Source: Lewinellaceae bacterium SD302 (GTDB taxonomy: Bacteria > Bacteroidota > Bacteroidia > Chitinophagales > Saprospiraceae). From it: 64,000 nucleotides of DNA. This document shows, piece after piece, positions 53,825-62,535 of the stretch (position 1 is the stretch's first letter; each line of letters opens with the position of its first letter). Made by a program: the position numbers and the translations under genes. The notes under the pieces are model-generated. The model searched no databases. It was not told where the DNA came from and was given only the letters and a program-made list of their open reading frames with translations. The DNA lies in contig PDLQ01000001.1 of the NCBI GenBank assembly GCA_002591745.1, positions 186,001-250,000 of the forward strand, given 5' to 3'.

Positions 53825-54304
53825 TTACTCCATCGTCTTGCCCGTCACCAGGGATGCGGCCATTTTAGCGAATGAGATCATCTTACCGTGCTTTGTATCC
53901 CAGTAGTAACCCTCGGAGGGAGTGAATTTCAGTAACGTTAGATTCGGATCGGAGGGACCTTCCTGAAACCAGACTTTGGCGAAAGGACTCCATAATTCTT
54001 TTACTTTTTCCGGGTCGTTTACCAACTCTGCTTTTCCATAGATGCTCAGGTGGTCGGTTTGTCCGCTGTTGGAAACTATGACTTGGGCGCGAGAATCGGC
54101 TTGCACGTATTGATTGCGGTCACTGTCGCGGGCGCTGAAGAACCAGACCGTTCCGTCGTCATCCACTGATTGTGGGGCCATGGGGGTTACGTCGATGGGT
54201 AGCTTGCTCAGATTGCAGCAAAACATTGCTACTCTGGCGTCGCCGATCATTTGTTGAATTTTTGCTGCGGCTTCGGCGTTGAACAGATTATTATTTTCGG
54301 CCAT
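53825..54304 (-). CDS. Pyridoxamine 5'-phosphate oxidase-like flavin-binding protein (general stress protein 26 type)
   Basis: 159 aa. A single split-barrel domain: GDARVAMFCCNLSKLPIDVTPM, VDDDGTVWFFSARDSDRNQYVQ, AQVIVSNSGQTDHLSIYGKAELV and WSPFAKVWFQEGPSDPNLTLLKF. This arrangement matches the general stress protein 26/PPOX-related group binding FMN or F420; true PdxH would need a different C-terminal motif. Function is probably in redox or stress response. It is divergent from the GH65 fragment. Confidence 0.85.
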   Translation of the reverse strand: MAENNNLFNAEAAAKIQQMIGDARVAMFCCNLSKLPIDVTPMAPQSVDDDGTVWFFSARDSDRNQYVQADSRAQVIVSNSGQTDHLSIYGKAELVNDPEKVKELWSPFAKVWFQEGPSDPNLTLLKFTPSEGYYWDTKHGKMISFAKMAASLVTGKTME

Positions 54305-54394
54305 TTTTTTAATTGCTAAAGCAGCTTAATAAGCGTAAAAGTTCGATTTTCCTTGTTATAAAACCTTGCTACATTGATAGCCAAACAACACATT

Positions 54395-54670
54395 ATGTTC
54401 AGAATAATTTTACTATGTCTTTTTACGGTAAGTACCATTCAGGTCAATGCGCAGAGCGGCGGATGGACCATCGAAGCAAGTGAGATCGACCCCAATGAGT
54501 ACTACGGCATCACGGTCGCCAACGGTATGGTGGGCCTGGTGAGCAGTACCGAGCCGATGAAAGTGAGAGATGTAGTCCTGAACGGTGTTTACGACAACTA
54601 CCAACGCGGGCGGGTCAGCAATATCCTCAAGACCTTTAACCACATGAAGTATGAACCTCTGGTACCATGA
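54395..54670 (+). pseudogene. N-terminal fragment of a GH65-type glycoside phosphorylase-like gene
   Basis: 91 codons from the ATG at 54395. A signal peptide (ending QVNAQ) is followed by GGWTIEASEIDPNEYYGITV and ANGMVGLVSSTEPMKVRDVV, the start of the N-terminal beta-sandwich of family 65 enzymes (maltose/kojibiose phosphorylase type, usually over 650 aa). The frame ends after LKTFNHMKYEPLVP, and no later part of such an enzyme is found in the 64 kb. The break coincides with an A+T-rich palindrome at 54667-54707. It is therefore a truncated gene remnant, or a short exported protein reusing the same start. Confidence 0.6.
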
Positions 54671-54707
54671 TAAAATGGATGAGTCGGGAAACCATTAAAT
54701 CATTTTA
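54667..54707. repeat. Perfect 11-bp inverted repeat at the end of the GH65 fragment
   Basis: ATGATAAAATG (54667-54677) pairs with CATTTTATCAT further on (ending near 54707), around a loop of about 19 bases; the stop codon of the fragment lies in the first arm. May be a terminator-like hairpin or the scar of the event that truncated the gene. Confidence 0.55.
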
Positions 54708-54734
54708 TCATTCTCTGATTAAATTAATTCTTAT

Positions 54735-55316
54735 ATGCACGATATCGAACCCCATTTCCAGTGGCGAGACAAATACCGCAGCGACCAAGATTCCCGCAAT
54801 CCTTTTTATGGCCGGGTGTACAGTGAGTTCGGCTACGAGAATAAAGTTTACAACTACCTGTTGCACCCCCAATGGGATGCTTTCGGATCGGAAACCCTTT
54901 ACCTGAAAGTCATTTTTGTCGATTACGACACCCGTTACACCATAATTCAATTCATTGGTGAGTGGAACGATGCACTGCACAATGACATCATGCATCTCAA
55001 GCGAGAGGTGATCGACGAGTTACTGGCCGCCGGTATTCGCTACTTCATCCTGGATGCCGAAAATGTGCTTAACTTCCACGCCGACGAAGACGACTACTAC
55101 GAAGAATGGTACAACGATGTGGCGGACGCCGAGGGATGGGTCATCGTTCTCAATACTCTGGAGCACGTAGCGGATGAGATGCGCCAGTCCAGATTGGATA
55201 ACTACCTCCACTTTGGAGGGCTGTTCAATAGCATCAATTGGCGACCGCAGAAACCGGAGCGGGTATTTGCCGCGATGGAAGGATTATTAGCAGCGGAAAC
55301 GAAACGGGTAGATTGA
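54735..55316 (+). CDS. Conserved-looking cytoplasmic protein of unknown function
   Basis: 193 aa. No signal peptide. Aromatic-rich and acidic: HFQWRDKYRSDQDSRNPFYG, YNYLLHPQWDAFGSETLYLK and a central FHADEDDYYEEWYNDVADAEG. The composition (Trp, Tyr, Asp and Glu) and the even spread of hydrophobic residues argue for a real folded protein, but I do not recognise a family. It begins 65 bp after the GH65 fragment and is followed by a promoter-plus-hairpin leader. Confidence 0.65.
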   Translation: MHDIEPHFQWRDKYRSDQDSRNPFYGRVYSEFGYENKVYNYLLHPQWDAFGSETLYLKVIFVDYDTRYTIIQFIGEWNDALHNDIMHLKREVIDELLAAGIRYFILDAENVLNFHADEDDYYEEWYNDVADAEGWVIVLNTLEHVADEMRQSRLDNYLHFGGLFNSINWRPQKPERVFAAMEGLLAAETKRVD

Positions 55317-55357
55317 GTCCTAAACATCGCTCAAAACAAAAATTCCCAAACTTTCCT

Positions 55358-55365
55358 TACCTTCG
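55358..55365 (+). promoter_or_regulatory. TACCTTCG -7-like element upstream of a hairpin
   Basis: TACCTTCG differs from TAnnTTTG at one position and stands in the same context (CTTACCTTCGCCC) as the element before the RsmB-like gene. Transcription would start near 55370 and run into the hairpin at 55385-55429. Confidence 0.45.
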
Positions 55366-55384
55366 CCCTGCGCTCACCGGAGCC

Positions 55385-55429
55385 AAGAAACCTGGGAATG
55401 CCTTAAGTGGCATTTCCGGGTTTCTTTTT
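55385..55429 (+). terminator. Long hairpin with T-tract in the leader of the following gene
   Basis: AAGAAACC-T-GG-G-AATGCC pairs with GGCATT-T-CC-G-GGTTTCTT (16 of 18 pairs, 8-base loop) and is followed by five T. It is an intrinsic terminator by form. It may end the upstream gene's transcripts, or, because a promoter-like element precedes it, act as an attenuator for the gene starting at 55469. Confidence 0.7.
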
Positions 55430-55468
55430 AACCAACGAGCTGATAGCCAAATAAAAAGACTTAGAGTT

Positions 55469-56869
55469 ATGTATGATCTAGCCGAAGATTACGCCGCCCG
55501 CCTCGAAGGCATCGCCGTGGCCATTCAGGATGCCGAAGTATTGCAACAGTACCTCGACGAAGAGGAAGACGTGTACTATAATGCCCTCAAAGAAGGCTAC
55601 GAGCCTTATATGGAGGAGTTGCAGAATGAGATAGCCGCCAACCACCCGTTGCAACTGATCGCTTTTGAAAAAGCTCTGCTCGATGAGCGTTTTGAAGGCC
55701 TGTTTCTACCACGGGTACTGGGTTATGCTGTTCTGCGGGGCGAGGTGAACGATTACTACAAGTACGTTCGCCAACAAGAACACTTCGGTGAAATGCTGAA
55801 ATTTATCGCCGGTAACAGCAACTTCGACCAGTTACGCAACCGCATCGGTCAGAGTATCCAGGTTGGTTTCGCGCTGAGCAGCGACATCTGGGTGACCAGC
55901 CTGATCGAAAGTGTGGGTAGCAAACAGGTGCGTCAATTTTTACTGGGCCAAAAGCGACCCGAACACCGCGTAGTACAGGGACGTCAGCGTGCTTACAATC
56001 GTTTTAAGCGTCAATTTAAAGGTCGCAACTTCCAGTTCGCCGAATTCCCCCAGACTGCTAATGAACTGACTTTTAAGTTTAATCCCCTCAAAGACTTTCT
56101 TCTTTACCGTGTATCCGAGGAAGGACTGGACAACTCCAGTCTCGTACAGCCTCTTCACGAATTTATTACCAACGAAGCACTGGCGGGCACACCGCAACTG
56201 ATGCAGATCGCCACGATCTACGCTGCCTACTTCGAACTCAGTGAAGAGCAGAAAAAGGCGCTGATGGAAATGATGACCCGCGAGCGCAAGGAAAACCCCG
56301 GTGCCACGGAGGTCGTTCTGGCCCTGATGCTGGAATTAAAAGCCAGCCGCAAATTCGCCTTCGGCCCCGCCGAGGAACTTAAGTTGGGTGAAGTGATGGA
56401 CCGTAGTATCAAAAATGACCTGAGCGCCTACTTCGATCTGACGGATAAGCTACACAAAGACGGTTTCGTCAACCCATCCGTACACGAAGCACTGGCCACA
56501 GAGGTACTGAATCACCCCGGCCTGAGTGATTACAACGAAAACCTCCGCCAATCCGTTTACGGTTATTTTCAGCGTTTCAAGGATGGCATCGGCACCGACG
56601 ACTATTCCGAATGGTTCGATCTGGCGGTGAAGCAATTCCCCGTTTACATGAAACTCTTCGGTAACGAGGCCTTCAACCAGCAACTGCGTCAATTGTCAAT
56701 CAAGTACGCCAAGGACCTGATCAAGGCTTACCCGGATAAACGTGGGAAGTACTACCGCGAAATCAAGAAGTGGACGGTCGCACATTTCGTGGCCTGGAAC
56801 TTCATGACGGAGAAACAACTCAAAGAATTTTTCAAAACGCCCCGGAAGAAAAAGCCGGTTGCGGAATAA
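55469..56869 (+). CDS. Large helical protein of unknown function
   Basis: 466 aa from the ATG at 55469; the open frame extends upstream but crosses the terminator hairpin, so the inner start is preferred. No signal peptide or membrane helix. The sequence is rich in charged, helix-forming segments (DLAEDYAARLEGIAVAIQDA, RKENPGATEVVLALMLELKA) and ends in a basic tail (TPRKKKPVAE). No family recognised. A strong terminator follows directly, so the gene is probably transcribed alone. Confidence 0.75.
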   Translation: MYDLAEDYAARLEGIAVAIQDAEVLQQYLDEEEDVYYNALKEGYEPYMEELQNEIAANHPLQLIAFEKALLDERFEGLFLPRVLGYAVLRGEVNDYYKYVRQQEHFGEMLKFIAGNSNFDQLRNRIGQSIQVGFALSSDIWVTSLIESVGSKQVRQFLLGQKRPEHRVVQGRQRAYNRFKRQFKGRNFQFAEFPQTANELTFKFNPLKDFLLYRVSEEGLDNSSLVQPLHEFITNEALAGTPQLMQIATIYAAYFELSEEQKKALMEMMTRERKENPGATEVVLALMLELKASRKFAFGPAEELKLGEVMDRSIKNDLSAYFDLTDKLHKDGFVNPSVHEALATEVLNHPGLSDYNENLRQSVYGYFQRFKDGIGTDDYSEWFDLAVKQFPVYMKLFGNEAFNQQLRQLSIKYAKDLIKAYPDKRGKYYREIKKWTVAHFVAWNFMTEKQLKEFFKTPRKKKPVAE

Positions 56870-56876
56870 ACAGAAG

Positions 56877-56905
56877 GGCGAGTCGGGCAACCGACTCGCC
56901 TTTTT
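56877..56905 (+). terminator. Strong intrinsic terminator
   Basis: A perfect 10-bp stem GGCGAGTCGG/CCGACTCGCC around a GCAA tetraloop, followed by TTTTT. It begins 8 bases after the stop codon of the preceding gene. Confidence 0.93.
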
Positions 56906-57003
56906 ATTTATTCCATAACTGCACTCTGCTTAGGGGTTTGGGGTTATATTGAGCATCAGTTGGTTGTAAACTACACTAGTGTATCCCGTCGAATCGCTCT
57001 GCT

Positions 57004-58170
57004 TTGAATACAGTATCCCGTCTTTCCGCTCTTTTAATTGCCATTACACTGGCCTCCACCCTGCCGGCTCAATCTTTACTGGATCGGGTGACGGATTGGT
57101 TTGAATTCGATCTGCGTAAGCCACGCCTGGGCGATACTGATACCACTTTCATTCCCAAGGTAGTTCTATCACCTACGGTTTCCTACGAGCCGGCGACCAG
57201 CCTCGGAGTGGGTGCTGGCATCAAAATATTGTTTAAGCCCAAAGGCGCAGGCCCTGAAACGCGCACCAGTAACGTGCCGATTGGATTAACGTACACCTTT
57301 AAGAATCAGCTGATCTTCAACTCGGGTTATACCGTCTTCTTTCCAGAGGAACGCTGGTTGCTACGCGGTAATCTGGGCTATTCTGATTTTCCCGTACTCT
57401 TCTTCGAGTCGGGGCCGCGCTCTCAGCGGTCCGATGCCCACGACATCCGTTACCGAAGGATTTTGGTAGAACCTTTGTTACTGCGCAAGATCGGTCAGAA
57501 CGACGTGTTTTTTGGTGGTGGCTTTCGTTTTAATCGATTCTTCGACCTGGGCCTGGAAGAACCGGAGGACGTGAATAATCCGGACTTCAAAGTAGCAGAG
57601 TTGGCATCTGCCTCGGTTGGCCTGGAACTTGCTTTCTCCGTAGATGACCGGGATAACGTACTGAATGCCTCCGAAGGGAAGTTTCTGGAATTTACCCACG
57701 GTTTTTACGGTAAAATTCTGGGGGGGACTCATCAGTTTATGCTTTCAAAAGCTGATTACCGGGGCTACATCCGCCCATCCTCCCGTAATGAAAATGTGAT
57801 CGCTTACCAACTTTACGCCCGTTACGCCTGGGACGGAACCCCGAATCTGGAGCTTTCCAGTTTGGGCGGGGCAGAGTTGCTTCGTGGATTCAGGGAGTTT
57901 CGCTGGCGCGACCGGCTGGCCTACTTCGCTCAGGTGGAATATCGTTACCAGGCCTTCCGGAAACTGGGGTTCGTATTCTTCGGTGGAGCGGGTGACGTGA
58001 GCGGAGAAGATAATCCGGCCAATTTTAATACTTTGAAGTACAGCCTGGGTGCCGGCATCCGGATCAAGATCATCGAATCAGAAAACCTGAACGTTCGTTT
58101 TGACTATGCACTGGGGATGGGACGGAGCAACGAGCGAAACTTTTATTTGGGTATCGCCGAGGCTTTCTAA
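57004..58170 (+). CDS. BamA/TamA-type (Omp85 superfamily) outer membrane barrel protein
   Basis: 388 aa from a TTG start, the first usable codon giving the signal peptide (ending TLPAQ). The mature protein lacks POTRA domains and consists of a surface-antigen barrel: LSPTVSYEPATSLGVGAG, then paired strands and, near residue 300, LLRGFREFRWRD, the Omp85 RGF/Y hallmark that lies inside the barrel, ending in NFYLGIAEAF. Short POTRA-less members are widespread in Bacteroidota; their cargo is unknown. A dispersed TGCTACTTTG motif is inside the gene. Confidence 0.85.
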   Translation: MNTVSRLSALLIAITLASTLPAQSLLDRVTDWFEFDLRKPRLGDTDTTFIPKVVLSPTVSYEPATSLGVGAGIKILFKPKGAGPETRTSNVPIGLTYTFKNQLIFNSGYTVFFPEERWLLRGNLGYSDFPVLFFESGPRSQRSDAHDIRYRRILVEPLLLRKIGQNDVFFGGGFRFNRFFDLGLEEPEDVNNPDFKVAELASASVGLELAFSVDDRDNVLNASEGKFLEFTHGFYGKILGGTHQFMLSKADYRGYIRPSSRNENVIAYQLYARYAWDGTPNLELSSLGGAELLRGFREFRWRDRLAYFAQVEYRYQAFRKLGFVFFGGAGDVSGEDNPANFNTLKYSLGAGIRIKIIESENLNVRFDYALGMGRSNERNFYLGIAEAF

Positions 58171-58296
58171 ACTCGATCGTTAGGCGGGGCTGAAAAGTGT
58201 GATAATATCTGCAATTCTGAATATCGATTAATTGGTGTTCACAAGAAATTGGCTATTTTCAATTTTCCCGTCTTCTAATAGAACCTCGCCAATTTG

Positions 58297-58346
58297 TGCC
58301 GGTTGCAAGAACAACTGCTTTTGCCTTCACCGGCATTGCTACTTTG
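58297..58346 (+). promoter_or_regulatory. 7-bp inverted repeat and TGCTACTTTG motif upstream of otsAB
   Basis: TGCCGGT (58297-58303) pairs with ACCGGCA (58329-58335); three bases later comes the dispersed motif core GCTACTTTG (58338-58346), 25 bp before the ATG and oriented toward the gene. The arrangement suits a promoter with an operator. Confidence 0.45.
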
Positions 58347-58371
58347 AAGCCAAAAAACCATAAATCCAAAG

Positions 58372-60567
58372 ATGCCAAGACTCGTTATTATTTCCAATCG
58401 CTTGCCCGTAACTATTGATCGTCGTGACGGAGAATTACACTATCATCCCAGTGCTGGCGGCCTGGCTACCGGTTTGAACTCCCTGGATGAGAGCTATGAC
58501 AAAGTCTGGATCGGCTGGCCTGGCCAGGTGAGTGAAAAAGATGATAAAGACGAGATTCGCCGCGACTTGGCCAAGGAAAAACTGGTACCCGTTTTCCTGA
58601 CCGATGATGAAATCGAACTCTATTACGAAGGTTTCAGCAATAAAACTATTTGGCCGCACTTCCACTACTTTACGGAGTATACGACCTATAATGAAGACTT
58701 CTGGCGCAGTTACCAGGAAGTGAATTACAAGTTTTTTCAGGTAGTCGCCGATGAGATCCGGGACGACGATATGGTCTGGGTCCACGATTACCAGTTGATG
58801 TTGCTGCCGAACCTGATCCGCCAGAAATTTCCGCAGGTGAGTATTGGTTTCTTTCTGCACATCCCATTTCCCAGTTACGAAGTCTTCCGAATTCTGCCGT
58901 ACCGGGAAGAGTTGCTGGAGGGGATGCTGGGAGCTGACCAGATCGGCTTTCACACCTATAACTACATGCGCCATTTCCTGAGTGCATCTTATCGTCTGGC
59001 GGGTTACGAGCAGGCCTATCACCACCTGACCATTGACGACCGACAGGTGAATGTAGACGTTTTCCCGATGGGCATCGACTACGATAAATACGCCCATCCT
59101 CAGGTGGAGGCGGATAATGACAAAGAGAGTCAGGAAATTCTGGAATTGGCTTTGCACCGTAAACTCATTGTGTCCATCGACCGCCTGGATTACACCAAGG
59201 GCATTCCGCAGAGGATCAAAGCATTTCGTCAATTCCTGAAGCGTTACCCGGAGTATCACGGTAAAGTCAATCTGGTGATGCTGGTCGTTCCTAGTCGCTC
59301 TAACGTAGATACCTACAAAGAATTAAAATCCGAAATAGACGTACTGGTAAGCGAAACGAACAGCGAATACAGCAGATTTAACTGGATACCGATAAGATAT
59401 TACTACCGTTCGCTTAACTTCGCGGCGCTGACAACACTTTACCGTGCCTCCGACATCGCGCTGATCACTCCGTTACGTGACGGAATGAATCTGGTGGCCA
59501 AGGAATACATCGCGGCTAAGGAAGACAGCAAAAAGGGTGTCCTCATACTTAGTGAAATGGCCGGAGCGGTACACGAGCTCAACGATGCCATCACGGTAAA
59601 TCCACAGGACGCCAACAAGATCGTAGATGCTTTGGTTACCGCCCTGGAAATGCCGCTGGAAGAACAAGCCGAGCGACTGGAACGAATGCAGGCTAAACTA
59701 AAAATCTACAATGTAAAACAGTGGGCTGCAAACTTCATTGAACAACAGCAGCTCTTGAAAACCAGCAATTTGGCACACAGCACTACCAAACTGAAAGGAG
59801 AAGAGGCCGATGCGGTCGTTGAAAAATATCGCACGGCCAAGCGTCGGCTGTTCATTATCGACTACGACGGCACGATGATGGATTTCAACGTAGATCCACA
59901 GGCCGTAAGCCCGGACGAAGAAGTACTTTCCATTCTGAACGGACTGGCGGCTGACCCAAAGAATATGGTGGTGGTCAACAGTGGCCGCGACCGTACCACG
60001 CTGCAGAAATGGTTGGGAGACTTACCCATTGGCATGAGTGCCGAACACGGTGTCTGGATGAAAGAAGAAGGGGAATGGCAACTGAACCCGAACGTGACCG
60101 ATATCTGGAAGCCCAACGTACGGGAGGTGCTGGAAAATCTGGTGACCCGTACTCCCGGCTCCTTCATCGAAGAAAAAGACTACAGCCTGGCCTGGCATTA
60201 CCGGGGCATTGATAAGGAATTTGGTGAAAAACGGGTTCGTGAGTTCCGAGACGTACTGGCTTTCCTGATCCAGAATCAGGACCTGCAAGTGCTGGAAGGT
60301 AATAAAGTGGTCGAGATCAAGAATTCCGGCGTCAATAAAGGAAAGGCGACGAACTACTGGGTCAATCGAGATGATTTCGACTTTGTTTTCGGAATCGGCG
60401 ATGACTCTACCGACGAAGACATCTTTAAAGCCATCACCAACTGTCTAAAGGACAAGCCAGATACACTGGGTGTCTCCGTCAAGGTTGGAAATGGGCATAC
60501 CGAAGCCAAGTACATGGTGCCAGGTGTAAAGCAGGTCCGGAAATTCTTTAATAAACTCCTAAGCTAG
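58372..60567 (+). CDS. Bifunctional trehalose-6-phosphate synthase/phosphatase (OtsA-OtsB fusion)
   Basis: 731 aa. Residues 1 to about 470 are a GT20 trehalose-6-phosphate synthase: ISNRLPVTIDRRDG, WVHDYQLMLLPNLIR, FFLHIPFPSYEVFR, GADQIGFHTYNYMRHFL, IDRLDYTKGIPQRI and TPLRDGMNLVAKEYI. Residues about 490-731 are the HAD phosphatase: FIIDYDGTMMDFN with Asp497 and Asp499, VVNSGRDRTTL, KGKATNYWV and GIGDDSTDEDIF. Both activities look intact, so the protein makes trehalose from UDP-glucose and glucose 6-phosphate, probably against salt or desiccation stress. The upstream region carries an inverted repeat and the dispersed motif. A Na+/H+ antiporter gene converges one base after the stop. Confidence 0.96.
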   Translation: MPRLVIISNRLPVTIDRRDGELHYHPSAGGLATGLNSLDESYDKVWIGWPGQVSEKDDKDEIRRDLAKEKLVPVFLTDDEIELYYEGFSNKTIWPHFHYFTEYTTYNEDFWRSYQEVNYKFFQVVADEIRDDDMVWVHDYQLMLLPNLIRQKFPQVSIGFFLHIPFPSYEVFRILPYREELLEGMLGADQIGFHTYNYMRHFLSASYRLAGYEQAYHHLTIDDRQVNVDVFPMGIDYDKYAHPQVEADNDKESQEILELALHRKLIVSIDRLDYTKGIPQRIKAFRQFLKRYPEYHGKVNLVMLVVPSRSNVDTYKELKSEIDVLVSETNSEYSRFNWIPIRYYYRSLNFAALTTLYRASDIALITPLRDGMNLVAKEYIAAKEDSKKGVLILSEMAGAVHELNDAITVNPQDANKIVDALVTALEMPLEEQAERLERMQAKLKIYNVKQWAANFIEQQQLLKTSNLAHSTTKLKGEEADAVVEKYRTAKRRLFIIDYDGTMMDFNVDPQAVSPDEEVLSILNGLAADPKNMVVVNSGRDRTTLQKWLGDLPIGMSAEHGVWMKEEGEWQLNPNVTDIWKPNVREVLENLVTRTPGSFIEEKDYSLAWHYRGIDKEFGEKRVREFRDVLAFLIQNQDLQVLEGNKVVEIKNSGVNKGKATNYWVNRDDFDFVFGIGDDSTDEDIFKAITNCLKDKPDTLGVSVKVGNGHTEAKYMVPGVKQVRKFFNKLLS

Positions 60568-60568
60568 C

Positions 60569-61810
60569 TTATTCACTTTCCATCCACCTCAACAGCGGTC
60601 CCACGCTGATGCCGTGAATAAGGATGGAAAATAGAATGGTGAAATTGACGATGGACCAAATCGGATCGATCTGCGCAAAACCTTCGGTGCTGTTTTGGGC
60701 GTAGGCAAGGTAGTAGATCGAGCCGATTCCTCTGATGCCGAAGATACTGATGATGATTCGTTGCCGGTAATTCAGCTCGTGGCAACCGTAGAGTGAGATC
60801 ATCCCGGCTAACGGACGAACGATGAGTACCAGCGCCATTCCGAGCAAGGCTCCCGGCCAGGTGAGGTCATTCAGCCCACCGGTAGCCAGAATACCGCCAA
60901 AGGCGATCAGAAAAACCCCGAGCATTGCCTGCTCCACCTGGTCGATGGCGGCATAATTCTTGCCGTGAACCTCTGATTTTTCGTTGCGCCGGCGGCTGGC
61001 TACGGCACCTACAAAAACTGCCAGGAAACCATAGCCTTCCGCTATCTCGGCGAGAGAGTAGGTTATCAGTATCGCGGCCAGCATAAAGAGACCTTCTTTG
61101 ATGTCGGTGTCTCTTTTTTCACTGAGTTGTTCTACTCCCTTGAAATATACCCTCGACAAGATCACACCAATAAATAGTCCGATGCCGGTTCCAACGGCAA
61201 TTCGATAAGCAACATCCCACCACAGCCACTCGGTTACCGCGGCTCCATAGGCCGTTACCCCGACCAGTCCAATAGCCAGGTAAACGAAGGGAAAAGCCAG
61301 CCCGTCATTCAGACCGGCTTCCAGCGTCAGCCCGAAACGAACGTGGTCTTCTCCACCTTCATTCGGTGGGCCGACCTGTACATTACCGGCCAACACCGGA
61401 TCGGTAGGTGCCAACACCGCCCCCAGTAGTACTGCCGATGCAATGGGCAGACCCAGTACGAAATAACCAAGTCCACACAGGGCTGCGATGGTCAATACCA
61501 TTGTTCCGCCGAGTAGATACCAACCGATTCGCCAGTTCTTCAGACTAGGCTTGCGGTCGATCTTAATTCCAAGGCCGGCCAGTGAGATGATCACAATGAG
61601 TTCAGTGACGTATTCAATGACGAGGCGGTCGAAGGAGTTATCCTCGGGGTTAATAAAGGGCAGGTCCAGCGGTAGATTGAAGATCAATATGCCGAACAGC
61701 ACATAGATAATGGGCGTAGTCAGTAGCCTTTGGTTGAGTAATTTAGGAAGGTAAAACATCCCTAACATGGCGATTCCCGCCAGGAGGTAAGACAGTATAT
61801 GGGTAGTCAT
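60569..61810 (-). CDS. Na+/H+ (cation:proton) antiporter, CPA1-like
   Basis: 413 aa with about 12 membrane helices. VLAPTDPVLAGNVQVG carries the TDP motif and LTLEAGLNDGLAFPF the ND motif, the ion-binding pair of the CPA superfamily. It lacks a long C-terminal cytoplasmic domain. It exports Na+ (or K+) in exchange for protons across the inner membrane, a usual need of marine bacteria. The stop lies one base from that of the convergent trehalose gene, so the two osmotic-stress genes share an end but not a promoter. Confidence 0.9.
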   Translation of the reverse strand: MTTHILSYLLAGIAMLGMFYLPKLLNQRLLTTPIIYVLFGILIFNLPLDLPFINPEDNSFDRLVIEYVTELIVIISLAGLGIKIDRKPSLKNWRIGWYLLGGTMVLTIAALCGLGYFVLGLPIASAVLLGAVLAPTDPVLAGNVQVGPPNEGGEDHVRFGLTLEAGLNDGLAFPFVYLAIGLVGVTAYGAAVTEWLWWDVAYRIAVGTGIGLFIGVILSRVYFKGVEQLSEKRDTDIKEGLFMLAAILITYSLAEIAEGYGFLAVFVGAVASRRRNEKSEVHGKNYAAIDQVEQAMLGVFLIAFGGILATGGLNDLTWPGALLGMALVLIVRPLAGMISLYGCHELNYRQRIIISIFGIRGIGSIYYLAYAQNSTEGFAQIDPIWSIVNFTILFSILIHGISVGPLLRWMESE

Positions 61811-61844
61811 CGCAGCTTAAACTCTGAAATCGCGTTTTTGATCA

Positions 61845-62378
61845 TTATTTACTCTCCAAAACTCGCATTGCCTGGCGACGGTGACGCCGAAAGTGGGCAA
61901 GTACGAAAGTCATGGTCGTATCAATACTCACCCGACCGGCCAGGGGATGTTTGAAAACGCGTTTGTTGTAATACTCAGACGGGATATTCAGAAGGTCGGC
62001 CTGCATTTTTTCACGGTGGGCTCGCCACTTGGTTAAGGCTGCGTTGAGATCACTTTCCTCCGGCAAGTACTCGGTACCGATCCCCTGCGGTGCTTTGAAT
62101 TTAACGGGGGATCTAAGGTAGCCTACTAGCAACATTCTTTTCCATATGTCGGTGAGGCCTTTGCCGGGCAGCTCCGGTGAAAAACTAAGCTTCTTTTTGA
62201 TGTATGACATGATTCCACTTTCCGAAAGCATCATGTGTTCAATACACTGCATGGCGGACCAACCTCCATCGGCGGCTTTGCGGTTCAGTTGCTCGTGGGA
62301 GTAGTTCTTTAACTCTTTGCTCCAGGCATCCAACTCATCATTGAGTTTTTGTAAGTTGGCTTTGGTCTGATTGGTCAT
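61845..62378 (-). CDS. DinB-like four-helix-bundle protein
   Basis: 177 aa. The signature histidines of the DinB/YfiT-like family are present: WSAMQCIEHMMLSE in the second helix and AHFRRHRRQAM near the C-terminus; these bind a divalent metal in known relatives, some of which are thiol S-transferases using bacillithiol. With bshC in the window a bacillithiol-related role is possible but not shown. It ends 35 bp from the antiporter start on the same strand. No signal peptide. Confidence 0.83.
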   Translation of the reverse strand: MTNQTKANLQKLNDELDAWSKELKNYSHEQLNRKAADGGWSAMQCIEHMMLSESGIMSYIKKKLSFSPELPGKGLTDIWKRMLLVGYLRSPVKFKAPQGIGTEYLPEESDLNAALTKWRAHREKMQADLLNIPSEYYNKRVFKHPLAGRVSIDTTMTFVLAHFRRHRRQAMRVLESK

Positions 62379-62535
62379 TTGCTGGAATTAATTTTGGAGA
62401 GCGCCTCAAGCTATTCTCCCGGATATAGTGCCCGTCGGCAAGATTGAAAAACCGTCATTTCTCCTCCCTTGCGTCCGTGCCCTCGGTGTGAGGTCTCGTT
62501 ATTGATGGCTGGAAAAAATGGAAAGCCTCAGTTTA

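Noticed and set aside
58435-59259. A 274-codon open frame on the minus strand inside otsAB
   Set aside because: The plus strand encodes conserved GT20 motifs through the whole interval, so this is a shadow frame.
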